Of a stretch of 64,000 nt of DNA, positions 17,241 to 26,198 are shown in pieces. A program made the translations under genes and the position numbers. Within the stretch, counting starts at the first letter, position 1; each line of letters opens with the position of its first letter. This DNA comes from Vicingaceae bacterium (GTDB taxonomy: Bacteria; Bacteroidota; Bacteroidia; Flavobacteriales_E; Vicingaceae). The DNA is taken from the NCBI GenBank assembly GCA_018402765.1, contig JAGYIE010000002.1, positions 496,001-560,000 of the forward strand, read 5' to 3'. The notes below the pieces were generated by a model. The model saw nothing but the letters and a program-made list of their open reading frames with translations, had not been told where the DNA came from and searched no databases.

Positions 17241-18116
17241 TTATTTTAAATTTAGATACGTTTCAGGATTTAATGGTGTCCCGTCATACCACAATTCGAA
17301 ATGTAAATGCGGGCCATTGGTTAGCTCCCCAGAATTTCCAACAATCGCAATTGCATCTCCTGCATTAACTTGCTCACCAGTTTCTTTCATTAATACAGAG
17401 TTGTGTTTGTATATGGAAATTAGATTGTTCTCATGCTGTAAACTAATTACATATCCTGTTTCAGCAGTCCAGCCTGTAAAAATAACAACTCCTTTTATAA
17501 CTGCTTTTATCGCTTCGTTTTCAGGTGCAACAATATCAATTCCAAAGTGCTCTTTTTTAGGTTCGAAACTTCCTGTGACAAGTCCATTCAGCGGGGTAAA
17601 AAAATAAGTACCACTTAATAGAGTATTTCCTTTAGGAGCTTTATTATTATGTATATTGTATGCGTCTTCTTTTTCTACAAAATCTCTAAATAAAGAATCT
17701 TCTTTTGATGTCTTGCGAGCTTCTTCATCATATTGTGGGATGAGCTCATTTTCATTTGTTGATGTATCATTAGGAAGTTTGCCTTGAATGATAAGTCGAA
17801 TATTATTTAAATAATGCTGTTTTACACTAAGGTCATTTTCTAAAGAATCAACCTTAAGAACCATATTGGTAAGGTTTTGACGTAAGGTAACATCAGTATA
17901 ACCCGGAATAAATTCTCTTAATGGAGTAAAAGCAATAATTACAGTAACAATAAAAATCAGCAAAACTGAGCCTGAAATGAACAATAGAAATACATTAAGT
18001 GGAGAAAGACGAAAGGATAGTTTTTCTTCAAAGCTAATATCATTCAATATTACCAATCGAAATTTGCTCTTTAGGCGTTTAATTAAACGCTTTTTTTTAT
18101 TTTTTTCTTCTAACAT
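17241..18116 (-). CDS. Membrane-anchored M23 (LytM-type) peptidase with intact zinc site
   Basis: A 291-residue inner-membrane protein with a basic cytoplasmic N-terminus, one transmembrane helix (about 37-62), a coiled periplasmic stalk and a C-terminal LytM domain (about 185-285). All expected ligands are present: HFGID (first His and Asp), YKHNS (catalytic His) and GPHLHFELW (last His pair). It is therefore likely an active peptidoglycan endopeptidase. It is transcribed away from sprE and upstream of the GH3 gene, with TAA and ATG of the two genes touching. Confidence 0.92.
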   Translation of the reverse strand: MLEEKNKKKRLIKRLKSKFRLVILNDISFEEKLSFRLSPLNVFLLFISGSVLLIFIVTVIIAFTPLREFIPGYTDVTLRQNLTNMVLKVDSLENDLSVKQHYLNNIRLIIQGKLPNDTSTNENELIPQYDEEARKTSKEDSLFRDFVEKEDAYNIHNNKAPKGNTLLSGTYFFTPLNGLVTGSFEPKKEHFGIDIVAPENEAIKAVIKGVVIFTGWTAETGYVISLQHENNLISIYKHNSVLMKETGEQVNAGDAIAIVGNSGELTNGPHLHFELWYDGTPLNPETYLNLK

Positions 18117-18237
18117 TAGATTTTCAATTACTACAAATATCTGAATAAATAAGAGGATTCAGAAAGCGCTCTTTCCTTAAAAATGAATGATTATAATTAA
18201 TTTAGCAAATTTTTGTCTAAAATATAATAAAGTAGGA

Positions 18238-18257
18238 GTTGATAAGTTATTATCAAC
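18238..18257 (+). promoter_or_regulatory. Inverted repeat in the sprE leader
   Basis: GTTGATAA (18238-18245) and TTATCAAC (18250-18257) form a perfect 8-bp inverted repeat around GTTA, 25 bp before the GTG start of sprE and in the gap between divergent sprE and M23 genes. It could be an operator or a leader hairpin. No further evidence. Confidence 0.3.
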
Positions 18258-18282
18258 CCATTTATTTTCGGAAAAATAACTT

Positions 18283-20874
18283 GTGAAAAATAGCCTTTTA
18301 GTTGCATTAAAGTATGCCCTCTCATTCTTGGTTTTGATCATGGTATTCTCTGCCTGCTCTACCAAGAAAAACACTTTTATGAGTAGGAATTACCATAACA
18401 TGGTCGCTCATTATAATGGATACTTTAATGCTCGGGAGATTTTAAAGGAAGAGAATAGCAAACGTATAAATGCTCATAAGGATGACTACTCTCAACTACT
18501 GCCAATTTTTATCTATCCTACAGAAGACCAGTCTAAAGCATTGATTCCACAAATGGATATCGTTATTGAAAAATCGTCTACTGTAATTGATCGTCATTCC
18601 ATATACAAGCAGAAAAAAGAACATGTAAAATGGATTGATGATAGCTATTATTTAATTGGTCAGGCTCAATTTAATAAAGGAAATTTAGTCTCCGCCGAAG
18701 AAACATTTTTGTATATCTATCAAGGATTTAAAAAAGAGTCAATTCGCTATGAAGCAATACTTTGGCTTATAAGAACTCATATTGAAAAAGGAGAGTGGGA
18801 TAAGGTTGAAACTTATTTTGAGGTAATTGATAAAGATGTTTCTTACCCTGATGACAAGCAAGGTCTTTTAAATGCAGTCTATGCAGACTATCATATAAAA
18901 AAAGATAAGGATTATGATAACGCAATTTTAAGACTTGAAGAGGCAATAAGGTTTACAGAAGATCGTGATGATAAAAGAAGATATACCTATATTCTTGGCC
19001 AAATTTATCAGAAAAAAGGTTACCTAAAGAAAGCAAATGAGCTCTACGCGGATGTTTTAAAACTCAAGCCTGACTATGTTATGGCGTTTAATGCTAAAAT
19101 TAGTCGTGCCATAGCCTATGACTCGGAGTCAAACAACTCGGAAGACATTAAGAAAGAGCTTAATAAAATGTTAAAAGATCGAAAGAATGAAGAGTTTTAC
19201 GATCAAATTTATTTTGCTTTAGCAGAGTTAGCATTGACAGAAAAAGAGGAAGATTTAGCAATTACTTACCTTAAAAAATCGACAAAAGTTAGTACCGTAA
19301 ATATAAAGCAAAAGGCGTTATCCTTTTATAAACTAGCCGACATTTATTTTTCACGTCCAGATTATATCAACGCTCAAGCGTATTATGATAGCACAACGAT
19401 TTATCTTCCAAAGGATCATGAAGCGTATTATATAGCAGATGAGAAAAATAAGAGCTTAAAAGATCTAGTAAGAAATTTGAAAATAGTTCAGCTACAGGAT
19501 AGCTTATTAAAGGTTAGTAATCTTAGTGAGAAGGAGCAAAAAAGATTGGTTAACGACTTAATTAGTGAATACAAAAAACAGCAAGAGCGTGAACGGATGC
19601 AGCGAGAGGCCGCAGCTCTTGTTAAGGGGGAAAATGCTTCAGGAGGAACTGCAGCTCCTCCGGGTGGCTCAGGAGAATGGTATTTTTTCAATCCTACCTC
19701 TATGGCTTTTGGTCTTTCAGAGTTTAAAAGACTTTGGGGGGATCGGCCTTTAGAAGATAATTGGAGACGGAGTAACAAACAATCAACTATAGTTGAGGTG
19801 CAAAATGGGAATTTAGATGAAACAGGAGGTTCAGATCAAGGAAGCACCGCAGAGGCAATAGACGACCCTAAGTTGTCTGAAGAAACATATTTAAAAAATA
19901 TTCCAAAAACGTTTAATGATAGACTAGTTGCAAATGGCAAAATAGCGGAAGCTTTATACTCTATAGGGTTTATTTTTAAAGAGTCGTTTGAGGATTACCC
20001 AAGTGCAATACAAGCATTTGAACGATTAGTGAATGATTTTGATACAAGTTCAAAAGCACTACCTGCTCATTATCAGCTTTACCGAATTTATCTATATCAA
20101 AATAATCAAGAGAGTGCTAGATTACACAAAGATTGGGTATTAGAAAATCATCCATTTAGTGAATATGCATACATCATTAAAGACCCTAATTATAATAAGC
20201 AAGCTAAGGCAACTAAAGAAAAGGTTGAGTCCTTTTATGCTGCTACCTATAGATTGTTTGAATATGGTCTTTACACTGATGTAATTGCGAGTTGTCTAAA
20301 AGCAGATACTGTCTTTAATTCTCAACATTTAAAAGAGAAGTTTGATTTTTTAAAAGCAAAATCTATAGGATACACACGATCACTAGAAGAGTTTAAGTTA
20401 TCATTAGAAGAAGTAATTAAAAAGTACCCTGAAGATCCTGTAAAAGCCCAAGCTGCGGAGATTTTAGCTTATATCAATAAAAATTCTATTGCTCCTCCAA
20501 AGCCATTAAAGACGGATAGTTATGTTGTTGAAGACGATGAAAATCACATCGTTTTAATTAAGGTAAATCAACAAAACAACCAAAATGATCGTGTAAAGAA
20601 TTTGGTTACTAACTTTAACACAAAGTATTTTAAGAACGTAAAGTTTGATGTGTCAAAAATATTGGTAGGATCAAATCAAAATATGATCATGATTAGAGCT
20701 TTTGACGATAAAAGAGATGCAATGAATTATTATAATATGATTCAGAAGCAATCTACACTGGATCCGAGTATAAAAGAAGGCGTATACTTGATTACCAACA
20801 AAAACTTAAGAACGCTATTTAAAGAGAAAAACATAGAGGCATATGCAGCGTTCTTTAATTCAAAGTACTTTTAA
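18283..20874 (+). CDS. sprE: T9SS-associated TPR lipoprotein SprE/PorW
   Basis: An 863-residue lipoprotein homologous to gliding protein SprE (PorW), which is required for type IX secretion. GTG start, lipobox FSAC with the acylated Cys at residue 25, then NTFMSRNYHNMVAHYNGYFNA. The body is a string of TPR helices (for example about 115-330 and 540-700). A short low-complexity loop (GGTAAPPGGSG, about 455) precedes the family segment EWYFFNPTSMAFG ... WGDRPLEDNWRRS. The C-terminus carries a small conserved alpha/beta domain. Divergent from M23/GH3 and upstream of bactofilin and atp genes. It would serve export of the adhesin at 5265 and the M43 protease at 12765. Confidence 0.88.
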   Translation: MKNSLLVALKYALSFLVLIMVFSACSTKKNTFMSRNYHNMVAHYNGYFNAREILKEENSKRINAHKDDYSQLLPIFIYPTEDQSKALIPQMDIVIEKSSTVIDRHSIYKQKKEHVKWIDDSYYLIGQAQFNKGNLVSAEETFLYIYQGFKKESIRYEAILWLIRTHIEKGEWDKVETYFEVIDKDVSYPDDKQGLLNAVYADYHIKKDKDYDNAILRLEEAIRFTEDRDDKRRYTYILGQIYQKKGYLKKANELYADVLKLKPDYVMAFNAKISRAIAYDSESNNSEDIKKELNKMLKDRKNEEFYDQIYFALAELALTEKEEDLAITYLKKSTKVSTVNIKQKALSFYKLADIYFSRPDYINAQAYYDSTTIYLPKDHEAYYIADEKNKSLKDLVRNLKIVQLQDSLLKVSNLSEKEQKRLVNDLISEYKKQQERERMQREAAALVKGENASGGTAAPPGGSGEWYFFNPTSMAFGLSEFKRLWGDRPLEDNWRRSNKQSTIVEVQNGNLDETGGSDQGSTAEAIDDPKLSEETYLKNIPKTFNDRLVANGKIAEALYSIGFIFKESFEDYPSAIQAFERLVNDFDTSSKALPAHYQLYRIYLYQNNQESARLHKDWVLENHPFSEYAYIIKDPNYNKQAKATKEKVESFYAATYRLFEYGLYTDVIASCLKADTVFNSQHLKEKFDFLKAKSIGYTRSLEEFKLSLEEVIKKYPEDPVKAQAAEILAYINKNSIAPPKPLKTDSYVVEDDENHIVLIKVNQQNNQNDRVKNLVTNFNTKYFKNVKFDVSKILVGSNQNMIMIRAFDDKRDAMNYYNMIQKQSTLDPSIKEGVYLITNKNLRTLFKEKNIEAYAAFFNSKYF

Positions 20875-20908
20875 CAGCTTAGATTAGCAGGTAATTTTTC
20901 AAATATCA

Positions 20909-20916
20909 TATATTTG
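20909..20916 (+). promoter_or_regulatory. Candidate -7 promoter element of the bactofilin gene
   Basis: TATATTTG fits TAnnTTTG and ends 17 bp before the bactofilin ATG at 20934, 35 bp after the sprE stop. No TTG is seen at the expected -33 distance, so support comes from the -7 element and position only. Confidence 0.4.
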
Positions 20917-20933
20917 CAACAATACGATTAGGA

Positions 20934-21353
20934 ATGTTTAAAAAATCAATGTGGAAAATGGCTAGAAATAATGAAGCAGACACTTCGTCTATTAACATAA
21001 TAAGACAAGGCACGGATATAATTGGAGACGTTACTTGTAAGGGAGATATTCGAATCGATGGAAAATTAAAAGGAACATTAAATTGTGAAGGGAGGGTTGT
21101 AGTAGGTCAAGGAGGTTTGATCGAAGGGACCATTAATTGCAATAATGCAGACATTTCAGGTTCTCTAAAAGTAAATATTACAGTTAAAGAACTATTGACA
21201 TTAAAGAGCAGCTCAAATTTAGTTGGCGATATTAGTACGAATAAATTACAGATTGAACCTGGTGCTAATTTCTCAGGAAATTGCAAGATGGGTGCTGTTG
21301 TAAAAGGAATAGAATCTTCTAGTGACCGAAAACAACAAGAAAAAACAGCCTAA
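20934..21353 (+). CDS. Bactofilin (polymer-forming cytoskeletal protein)
   Basis: A 139-residue protein forming the bactofilin beta-helix. The core (about 20-120) shows the repeating pattern GTDIIGDVTCKGDIRIDGKL, then GTLNCEGRVVVG and GTINCNNADISG, with short unstructured ends. Bactofilins polymerise without nucleotides and scaffold cell-wall or envelope machinery. The 3' end overlaps the next gene by 32 bp. Its place between sprE and the ATP synthase genes is typical of Bacteroidota as far as I recall. Confidence 0.93.
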   Translation: MFKKSMWKMARNNEADTSSINIIRQGTDIIGDVTCKGDIRIDGKLKGTLNCEGRVVVGQGGLIEGTINCNNADISGSLKVNITVKELLTLKSSSNLVGDISTNKLQIEPGANFSGNCKMGAVVKGIESSSDRKQQEKTA

Positions 21354-21534
21354 CGACTTTTTAAAATATACTGGGATGGCCACGCAAATGGCTATTACAA
21401 TTTTGGCTGGTGTTTTTGGAGGCAGAAAGTTAGATGAATATTTAGGGCTTGAAATTCATACATTTACACTAGTAGGTTCTATTTTTGGAGTAGCTATCGC
21501 GCTCTATTTTTTAATTAAAGATTTTATCCGATAA
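21322..21534 (+). CDS. AtpZ/AtpI-type small membrane protein
   Basis: A 70-residue protein with two transmembrane helices (about 17-35 and 45-65) joined by GGRKLDEYLG, the hallmark loop of AtpZ-like proteins encoded beside F1Fo operons. These are thought to help c-ring assembly or cation transport. The start is GTG at 21322, inside the bactofilin 3' end, giving a 32-bp overlap. Its stop overlaps the next ATG by one base. Confidence 0.82.
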   Translation: MTENNKKKQPNDFLKYTGMATQMAITILAGVFGGRKLDEYLGLEIHTFTLVGSIFGVAIALYFLIKDFIR

Positions 21535-21920
21535 TGAATAAGTTCATCATCAAATTGGCAGTGTTGAGTGTGCTGCTTTTTTCATTGCATTACTTTACTT
21601 TTGAGCGATTAGGGATTCAATTAACATCATTGTATGCACTTTTTTATGGATTTCTAATAGCCATTACACTATTGTCATATGTGTTAATAATGAAGCAAAT
21701 AGACAAGCGTCCGCAGTTATTTGTTACCTACTTTATGGGTTCTATGACCGTAAAGCTATTTATTGCTCTAGGCATCATGCTTGTTGTAATATGGTTTAAT
21801 AGAGAAGATAGAGTCCCTTTAGCTATCGCATTCATGGTCTTGTATTTTGCCTACACATTTTTAAGTATATCAGCAATTTTACCCAACTTAAAAAGTGGAA
21901 AGAAAATAGATAATGCATAA
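21534..21920 (+). CDS. Four-helix membrane protein of the ATP synthase I-gene position
   Basis: A 128-residue protein with four predicted membrane helices (about 5-22, 35-53, 65-88, 95-115). It starts with a TAATG overlap on the AtpZ-like gene and precedes atpB by 84 bp. Position and topology suggest an AtpI-like assembly factor, but I see no diagnostic motif, so function is inferred from context only. Confidence 0.7.
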   Translation: MNKFIIKLAVLSVLLFSLHYFTFERLGIQLTSLYALFYGFLIAITLLSYVLIMKQIDKRPQLFVTYFMGSMTVKLFIALGIMLVVIWFNREDRVPLAIAFMVLYFAYTFLSISAILPNLKSGKKIDNA

Positions 21921-21959
21921 AATGCTCGTTATTATTTTTTAAAATCTTTTTTTATTCAC

Positions 21960-21967
21960 TACTTTTG
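21960..21967 (+). promoter_or_regulatory. Candidate promoter element of the atpBEFHAG operon
   Basis: TACTTTTG fits TAnnTTTG and ends 37 bp before the atpB ATG, in an AT-rich gap after the upstream small membrane genes. No clear TTG -33 element. If used, the core Fo/F1 genes can be transcribed separately from sprE-bactofilin-atpZ. Confidence 0.45.
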
Positions 21968-22004
21968 CAGTCGAAAAATCAAGACCTTCAAACGTTTATA
22001 AATA

Positions 22005-23123
22005 ATGGAGTTTAAATCAAACAAAAACAAGCTTTTAGTTAAAAAAAGCGCCATACTTTTAATTGGTTTCCTAGCTTTAAACTCTGTTAAGGCGAGTTCA
22101 TCAGAAGCACAAGAGGACGGTTTTAAGGCCGGAGAAATGATAATGCATCATATTTCTGATGCTCACGAAATACATATTATTGGAGATTTTGCAATTTACT
22201 TACCAGTAATTTTAAAAACAGAAGAAGGGTTTGACGTTTTTTCTTCTTCACATCTCTACCACAATGAGAGACATTTATCAGATACTGCATCGGGTAAGTC
22301 AATACATTATTATGCATATGAAGATTACATAATGGTTCATGAACATATTTACTATGCTGACGAAAATGGAGGTATTGTATTGGATGATAATGGTGAGGTT
22401 GCAAATCAAGGTGTAGTTTTGGATTTATCAATTACTAAAAATGTAGCGGGATTGTTCTTCACGATTATAATTATGTTCTTTATATTCTTTACAGTCGTTA
22501 AAGGATATAAGAAAAGAGGTATTGGAGCACCAAAAGGGATGCAGTCATTTATAGAGCCATTAATATTGTTTATTAGAGATGAGGTTGCAAGGCCTTCTAT
22601 AGGTAAGCAGGCGGATCGGTTTATGCCATTTTTATTGACGATTTTCTTTTTTATATGGATTAGTAACTTATTAGGGCTAATTCCATTTTTAGGTGGTTTA
22701 AATATAACAGGCACTTTAAGCATTACTATGGTGTTAGCCGCTTTTGTATTTATTACAATATTATTTAGAGGGAACAAACATTATTGGATGCATATTTTAT
22801 GGCCTCCAGATGTTCCTGCAGGAATTAAACTCATTTTGGTACCAATTGAAATAGCAGGGATATTCATTAAACCATTGGTTTTAATGGTGCGATTGACTGC
22901 TAATATTACTGCAGGCCACATTATTATATTGTCCTTTGTTTCATTGATTTTTATATTTGGTCAGCAAAGTGCTGCTGCAGGATATGGAATTGGTGTTGGA
23001 GCAACATTGTTCATGATTTTTATGAACTTTATAGAATTGCTTGTAGCATTTTTACAAGCATATGTGTTTACTTTATTAGCAGCTATCTATTTCGGAGCTG
23101 CCGTAGAAGAACCACATCATTAA
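22005..23123 (+). CDS. atpB: F1Fo ATP synthase subunit a
   Basis: The 372-residue membrane stator subunit that forms the proton half-channels. The essential arginine lies in LMVRLTANITAGH, and the last helices have FLQAYVFTLLAAIYF. The N-terminus is about 130 residues longer than in the E. coli protein: a signal-like hydrophobic stretch (about 14-30) and a hydrophilic, His-rich extension. Such an extension is usual in Bacteroidota. First gene of the core operon. Confidence 0.95.
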   Translation: MEFKSNKNKLLVKKSAILLIGFLALNSVKASSSEAQEDGFKAGEMIMHHISDAHEIHIIGDFAIYLPVILKTEEGFDVFSSSHLYHNERHLSDTASGKSIHYYAYEDYIMVHEHIYYADENGGIVLDDNGEVANQGVVLDLSITKNVAGLFFTIIIMFFIFFTVVKGYKKRGIGAPKGMQSFIEPLILFIRDEVARPSIGKQADRFMPFLLTIFFFIWISNLLGLIPFLGGLNITGTLSITMVLAAFVFITILFRGNKHYWMHILWPPDVPAGIKLILVPIEIAGIFIKPLVLMVRLTANITAGHIIILSFVSLIFIFGQQSAAAGYGIGVGATLFMIFMNFIELLVAFLQAYVFTLLAAIYFGAAVEEPHH

Positions 23124-23160
23124 TATGTATTTTTTTTATTAATTATATAAATCCTACAAA

Positions 23161-23406
23161 ATGGAATTATTAGCAATCTTATTAGAAGCGATGTCAGCTG
23201 CAGGTATAGCAGCTTTAGGCGCAGGGGTATCTGCAATTGGTGCAGGAATGGGTATCGGTAAAATCGGTGCTGCTGCACTTGAGTCTATGGCTCGTCAACC
23301 TGAATCTACTGGCGATATTAGAGCGGGAATGATTGTAGCTGCTGCACTTGTTGAAGGTGTTGCACTATTTGCAGTTATCGTTTGCCTATTAGTAGTTTTA
23401 GGTTAA
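23161..23406 (+). CDS. atpE: F1Fo ATP synthase subunit c
   Basis: An 81-residue hairpin of two membrane helices joined by the polar loop ARQPES. The ion-carrying residue is Glu65 in AALVEGVALF, and a GxGxGxGxG-like run (AGVSAIGAGMGIGKIG) packs the ring. Gly at position 66 instead of Ser and the lack of a sodium-site Gln suggest proton rather than sodium coupling (inference). A stable hairpin follows directly. Confidence 0.96.
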   Translation: MELLAILLEAMSAAGIAALGAGVSAIGAGMGIGKIGAAALESMARQPESTGDIRAGMIVAAALVEGVALFAVIVCLLVVLG

Positions 23407-23415
23407 GAAGAATTT

Positions 23416-23449
23416 AAGTGAGTTCTTAGCGGTTGGCTAAGGCTCACTT
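23416..23449 (+). terminator. Intercistronic hairpin between atpE and atpF
   Basis: AAGTGAG (23416-23422) pairs with CTCACTT (23443-23449) and CTTAGC (23425-23430) with GCTAAG (23436-23441), closing a 5-nt loop, with a small TT/G internal loop. TTATT follows. It may act as a partial terminator or as a 3'-end stabiliser favouring atpE mRNA. Full termination is unlikely because atpF lies 34 bp further on. Confidence 0.65.
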
Positions 23450-23482
23450 TTATTAGTAAAAAAACAATTTTATATACACGAT

Positions 23483-23971
23483 ATGTTATCAGTAAGTTTT
23501 GGGACTGTAATTTGGACCACAATAGCTTTTTTAGTTGTTGTTTTAGTTCTAGGTAAGTTTGCATGGCCTTCTATTTTAAAGTCTATTAAAGAAAGAGAAG
23601 AGTCTATAGAGGACGCTCTTCGCGCAGCTGAGAAAGCAAAGGAGCAATTACAAGATTTGAAAGAAGGTAATGAGAAATTATTGGCTGAGGCTCGACAGGA
23701 AAGAGACATAATGTTGAAAGAAGCTCGTGAAGTCAAAGAAAGTATTATTGCAGAAGCAAAAGATAGAGCAATTTTAGAAGCTGATAAAGTTATGGCTGCA
23801 TCAAGAGAAAGTATTCGTAACGAAAAGGCTGCGGCGATAGCAGAGATTAAAACACAAGTTGCGGAATTGTCTGTTCTAGTTGCCGAAAAGATATTAAAAG
23901 CTGAATTGTCTTCAAATGATCAACAAAATGCATTTGTAGAAGAGGCAATGAATAATGCTAAATTAAATTAA
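23483..23971 (+). CDS. atpF: F1Fo ATP synthase subunit b
   Basis: A 162-residue peripheral-stalk subunit. One N-terminal membrane helix (TVIWTTIAFLVVVLVLGKFA) ends in a WPSILKSIKEREESIEDAL junction, then a long, charged, alanine-rich coiled coil runs to the C-terminus. The length and pattern match bacterial subunit b. It sits between atpE and atpH, 12 bp before atpH. Confidence 0.95.
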   Translation: MLSVSFGTVIWTTIAFLVVVLVLGKFAWPSILKSIKEREESIEDALRAAEKAKEQLQDLKEGNEKLLAEARQERDIMLKEAREVKESIIAEAKDRAILEADKVMAASRESIRNEKAAAIAEIKTQVAELSVLVAEKILKAELSSNDQQNAFVEEAMNNAKLN

Positions 23972-23983
23972 TCAAAAGCAAAG

Positions 23984-24526
23984 ATGAAAGAGCCAAGAGT
24001 AGCTGCGAGATACGCCAAGTCATTAATGCTTTCTGCAAAAGAAAATTCTTCTGTAGAAAAAGTATTTAATGATATGGACATGTTACACCATTTGATTGGT
24101 GAAAGCAGAGATCTTTCACTTTTATTGAAAAGTCCAATAATAAATGAAGGTAAAAAATTAGAGGCAATCAACGCAATATTTAGCAATAAGTTACAAGCAT
24201 TAACCTTACGCTTTATGCAATTGGTGATTCGTCAAAATAGAGCATCTGTTTTAGAAGAAATTACTGAAGCTTTTATTTCTTCTTATAAAGCGGATAAAGG
24301 GATTGCAACTGTTCATATTACTACAGCAGAAATGTTATCTTCAGAAATGAAATCTAAGATCTCTAATCAGATTAAGGTGGAAAACAATTTGACAGCAATA
24401 GAGATTGTGGAACATGTTGATTCTTCTATTATTGGTGGAGTAATTCTCAGAATGGGGGATATTCAATTGGATGAAAGTGTAAGGGCAAAAATTAACAATA
24501 TAGAACGAGAATTTCTAAACGCATAA
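23984..24526 (+). CDS. atpH: F1Fo ATP synthase subunit delta
   Basis: A 180-residue OSCP/delta protein linking the b stalk to the alpha/beta hexamer. The N-terminal helical bundle begins RVAARYAKSLMLSAKE, and the C-terminal signature SSIIGGVILRMGDIQLDESV (about 146-165) is clear. It precedes atpA by 28 bp. Confidence 0.95.
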   Translation: MKEPRVAARYAKSLMLSAKENSSVEKVFNDMDMLHHLIGESRDLSLLLKSPIINEGKKLEAINAIFSNKLQALTLRFMQLVIRQNRASVLEEITEAFISSYKADKGIATVHITTAEMLSSEMKSKISNQIKVENNLTAIEIVEHVDSSIIGGVILRMGDIQLDESVRAKINNIEREFLNA

Positions 24527-24554
24527 CTAAGAATATTATAAACATAGTATAAAA

Positions 24555-26135
24555 ATGGCTGAAGTTAAACCAGCAGAAGTTTCTGCAATCTTAAAGCAAC
24601 AATTAGCCGGATTTAAATCCGAAGCTGATCTTCAAGAAGTAGGTACTGTTCTTCAAGTAGGAGACGGTATTGCTAGAATTTACGGTATGTCTCAAGTTCA
24701 ATCTGGGGAGCTAATTGAATTCGAAAATGGATTAATGGGTATCGTATTGAACTTGGAAGAGGACAATATTGGTGCTGTACTTTTAGGTTCTTCTACACTT
24801 GTTAAAGAAGGCGACACTGTTAAGCGAACAGGTAGAATTGCTTCTATCAAGACTGGAGAAGGGATGTTAGGGAGAGTTGTAGACACTTTGGGAACCCCAA
24901 TTGATGGTCGTGGACCAATTGAAGGTGAAACGTTTGAAATGCCTATTGAGCGTAAAGCTCCCGGAGTTATTTATCGTCAGCCCGTAAGTGAGCCACTTCA
25001 AACTGGTATTAAAGCGATTGACTCTATGATTCCTGTAGGAAGAGGTCAGCGTGAGTTAATTATCGGTGACCGTCAGACTGGTAAAACTTCTGTAGCGATT
25101 GATACCATTATCAATCAAAAAGAATTTTATGATAGAGGTGAGCCAGTTTATTGTGTTTATGTTGCAATCGGACAAAAGGGCTCGACAGTTGCAGGTATTG
25201 TAAAGACTTTACAAGATGCCGGAGCTATGGCATATACCACTATTGTTGCAGCAAATGCTTCTGATCCCGCCCCTATGCAATTTTATGCTCCATTTACAGG
25301 TGCCGCTATTGCAGAGTATTTTAGAGATACAGGACGTCCTGCATTAATAGTATTCGATGACTTATCTAAACAAGCGGTAGCTTACCGGGAGGTATCTCTT
25401 TTATTGAGACGGCCTCCTGGACGTGAAGCATATCCGGGTGACGTATTTTATCTTCACTCTAGATTATTAGAGCGTGCGGCTAAATTGAACTCTTCTGATG
25501 AGATTGCAGCTCAAATGAACGACTTACCTCCTTCTTTACAAGGTAAGGTAAAAGGCGGGGGTTCAATTACTGCTCTACCAATTATTGAAACTCAAGCAGG
25601 AGATGTTTCAGCATATATCCCCACTAATGTAATTTCGATTACTGATGGGCAGATTTTCCTGGAGTCTAACTTGTTCCTTTCTGGAGTTCGCCCTGCGATT
25701 AACGTTGGTATTTCCGTATCACGTGTAGGTGGTGCAGCTCAAATTAAATCCATGAAAAAAGTGGCAGGAACTTTGAAATTAGATCAAGCAGCCTATCGTG
25801 AGTTAGAGGCGTTCTCTAAATTTGGCTCAGACCTAGATTCTACAACAAAGTCTGTAATTGATAAAGGAGCGAGAAACGTAGAAATATTGAAGCAAGGATT
25901 AAATTCTCCAATGTCAGTTGAGAAGCAAGTTGCCATTATTCACTTAGGAACTAAAGGGCTTTTAAAACAAGTACCATTAGAAAAAGTAAGAGAGTTTGAA
26001 GCGGAATTCTTAGATTTCTTAGATGCGAAGCATAGAGACACATTAGATGCTTTAAAATTAGGAAAGTACACGGATGCTGAAATTTCTATACTAGAATCTG
26101 TAGCTAAAGATTTAACAGCTAAATATAAAAAGTAA
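24555..26135 (+). CDS. atpA: F1Fo ATP synthase subunit alpha
   Basis: The 526-residue noncatalytic nucleotide-binding subunit. Walker A is GDRQTGKTS (about 171-179), Walker B is in [11 protein letters not shown], and the alpha/beta signature [13 protein letters not shown] is present. The length is standard. Codon choice and G+C look slightly higher than in neighbours, as expected of a highly expressed gene. A hairpin separates it from atpG. Confidence 0.97.
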   Translation: MAEVKPAEVSAILKQQLAGFKSEADLQEVGTVLQVGDGIARIYGMSQVQSGELIEFENGLMGIVLNLEEDNIGAVLLGSSTLVKEGDTVKRTGRIASIKTGEGMLGRVVDTLGTPIDGRGPIEGETFEMPIERKAPGVIYRQPVSEPLQTGIKAIDSMIPVGRGQRELIIGDRQTGKTSVAIDTIINQKEFYDRGEPVYCVYVAIGQKGSTVAGIVKTLQDAGAMAYTTIVAANASDPAPMQFYAPFTGAAIAEYFRDTGRPALIVFDDLSKQAVAYREVSLLLRRPPGREAYPGDVFYLHSRLLERAAKLNSSDEIAAQMNDLPPSLQGKVKGGGSITALPIIETQAGDVSAYIPTNVISITDGQIFLESNLFLSGVRPAINVGISVSRVGGAAQIKSMKKVAGTLKLDQAAYRELEAFSKFGSDLDSTTKSVIDKGARNVEILKQGLNSPMSVEKQVAIIHLGTKGLLKQVPLEKVREFEAEFLDFLDAKHRDTLDALKLGKYTDAEISILESVAKDLTAKYKK

Positions 26136-26144
26136 GAGCATATT

Positions 26145-26180
26145 ATTCCACTAGTTTTAGTCTACCAAAGCTACTGGAAT
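26145..26180 (+). terminator. Intercistronic hairpin between atpA and atpG
   Basis: Arms 26145-26158 and 26167-26180 pair over 14 positions with one C-C mismatch and one T-G wobble, closing an 8-nt loop. There is no T run, so an RNA-stability or processing role is likelier than termination. A second, perfect 16-bp palindrome (AATTCTAATTAGAATT, 26183-26198) sits directly against the atpG start codon and might affect its translation. Confidence 0.45.
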
Positions 26181-26198
26181 TGAATTCTAATTAGAATT

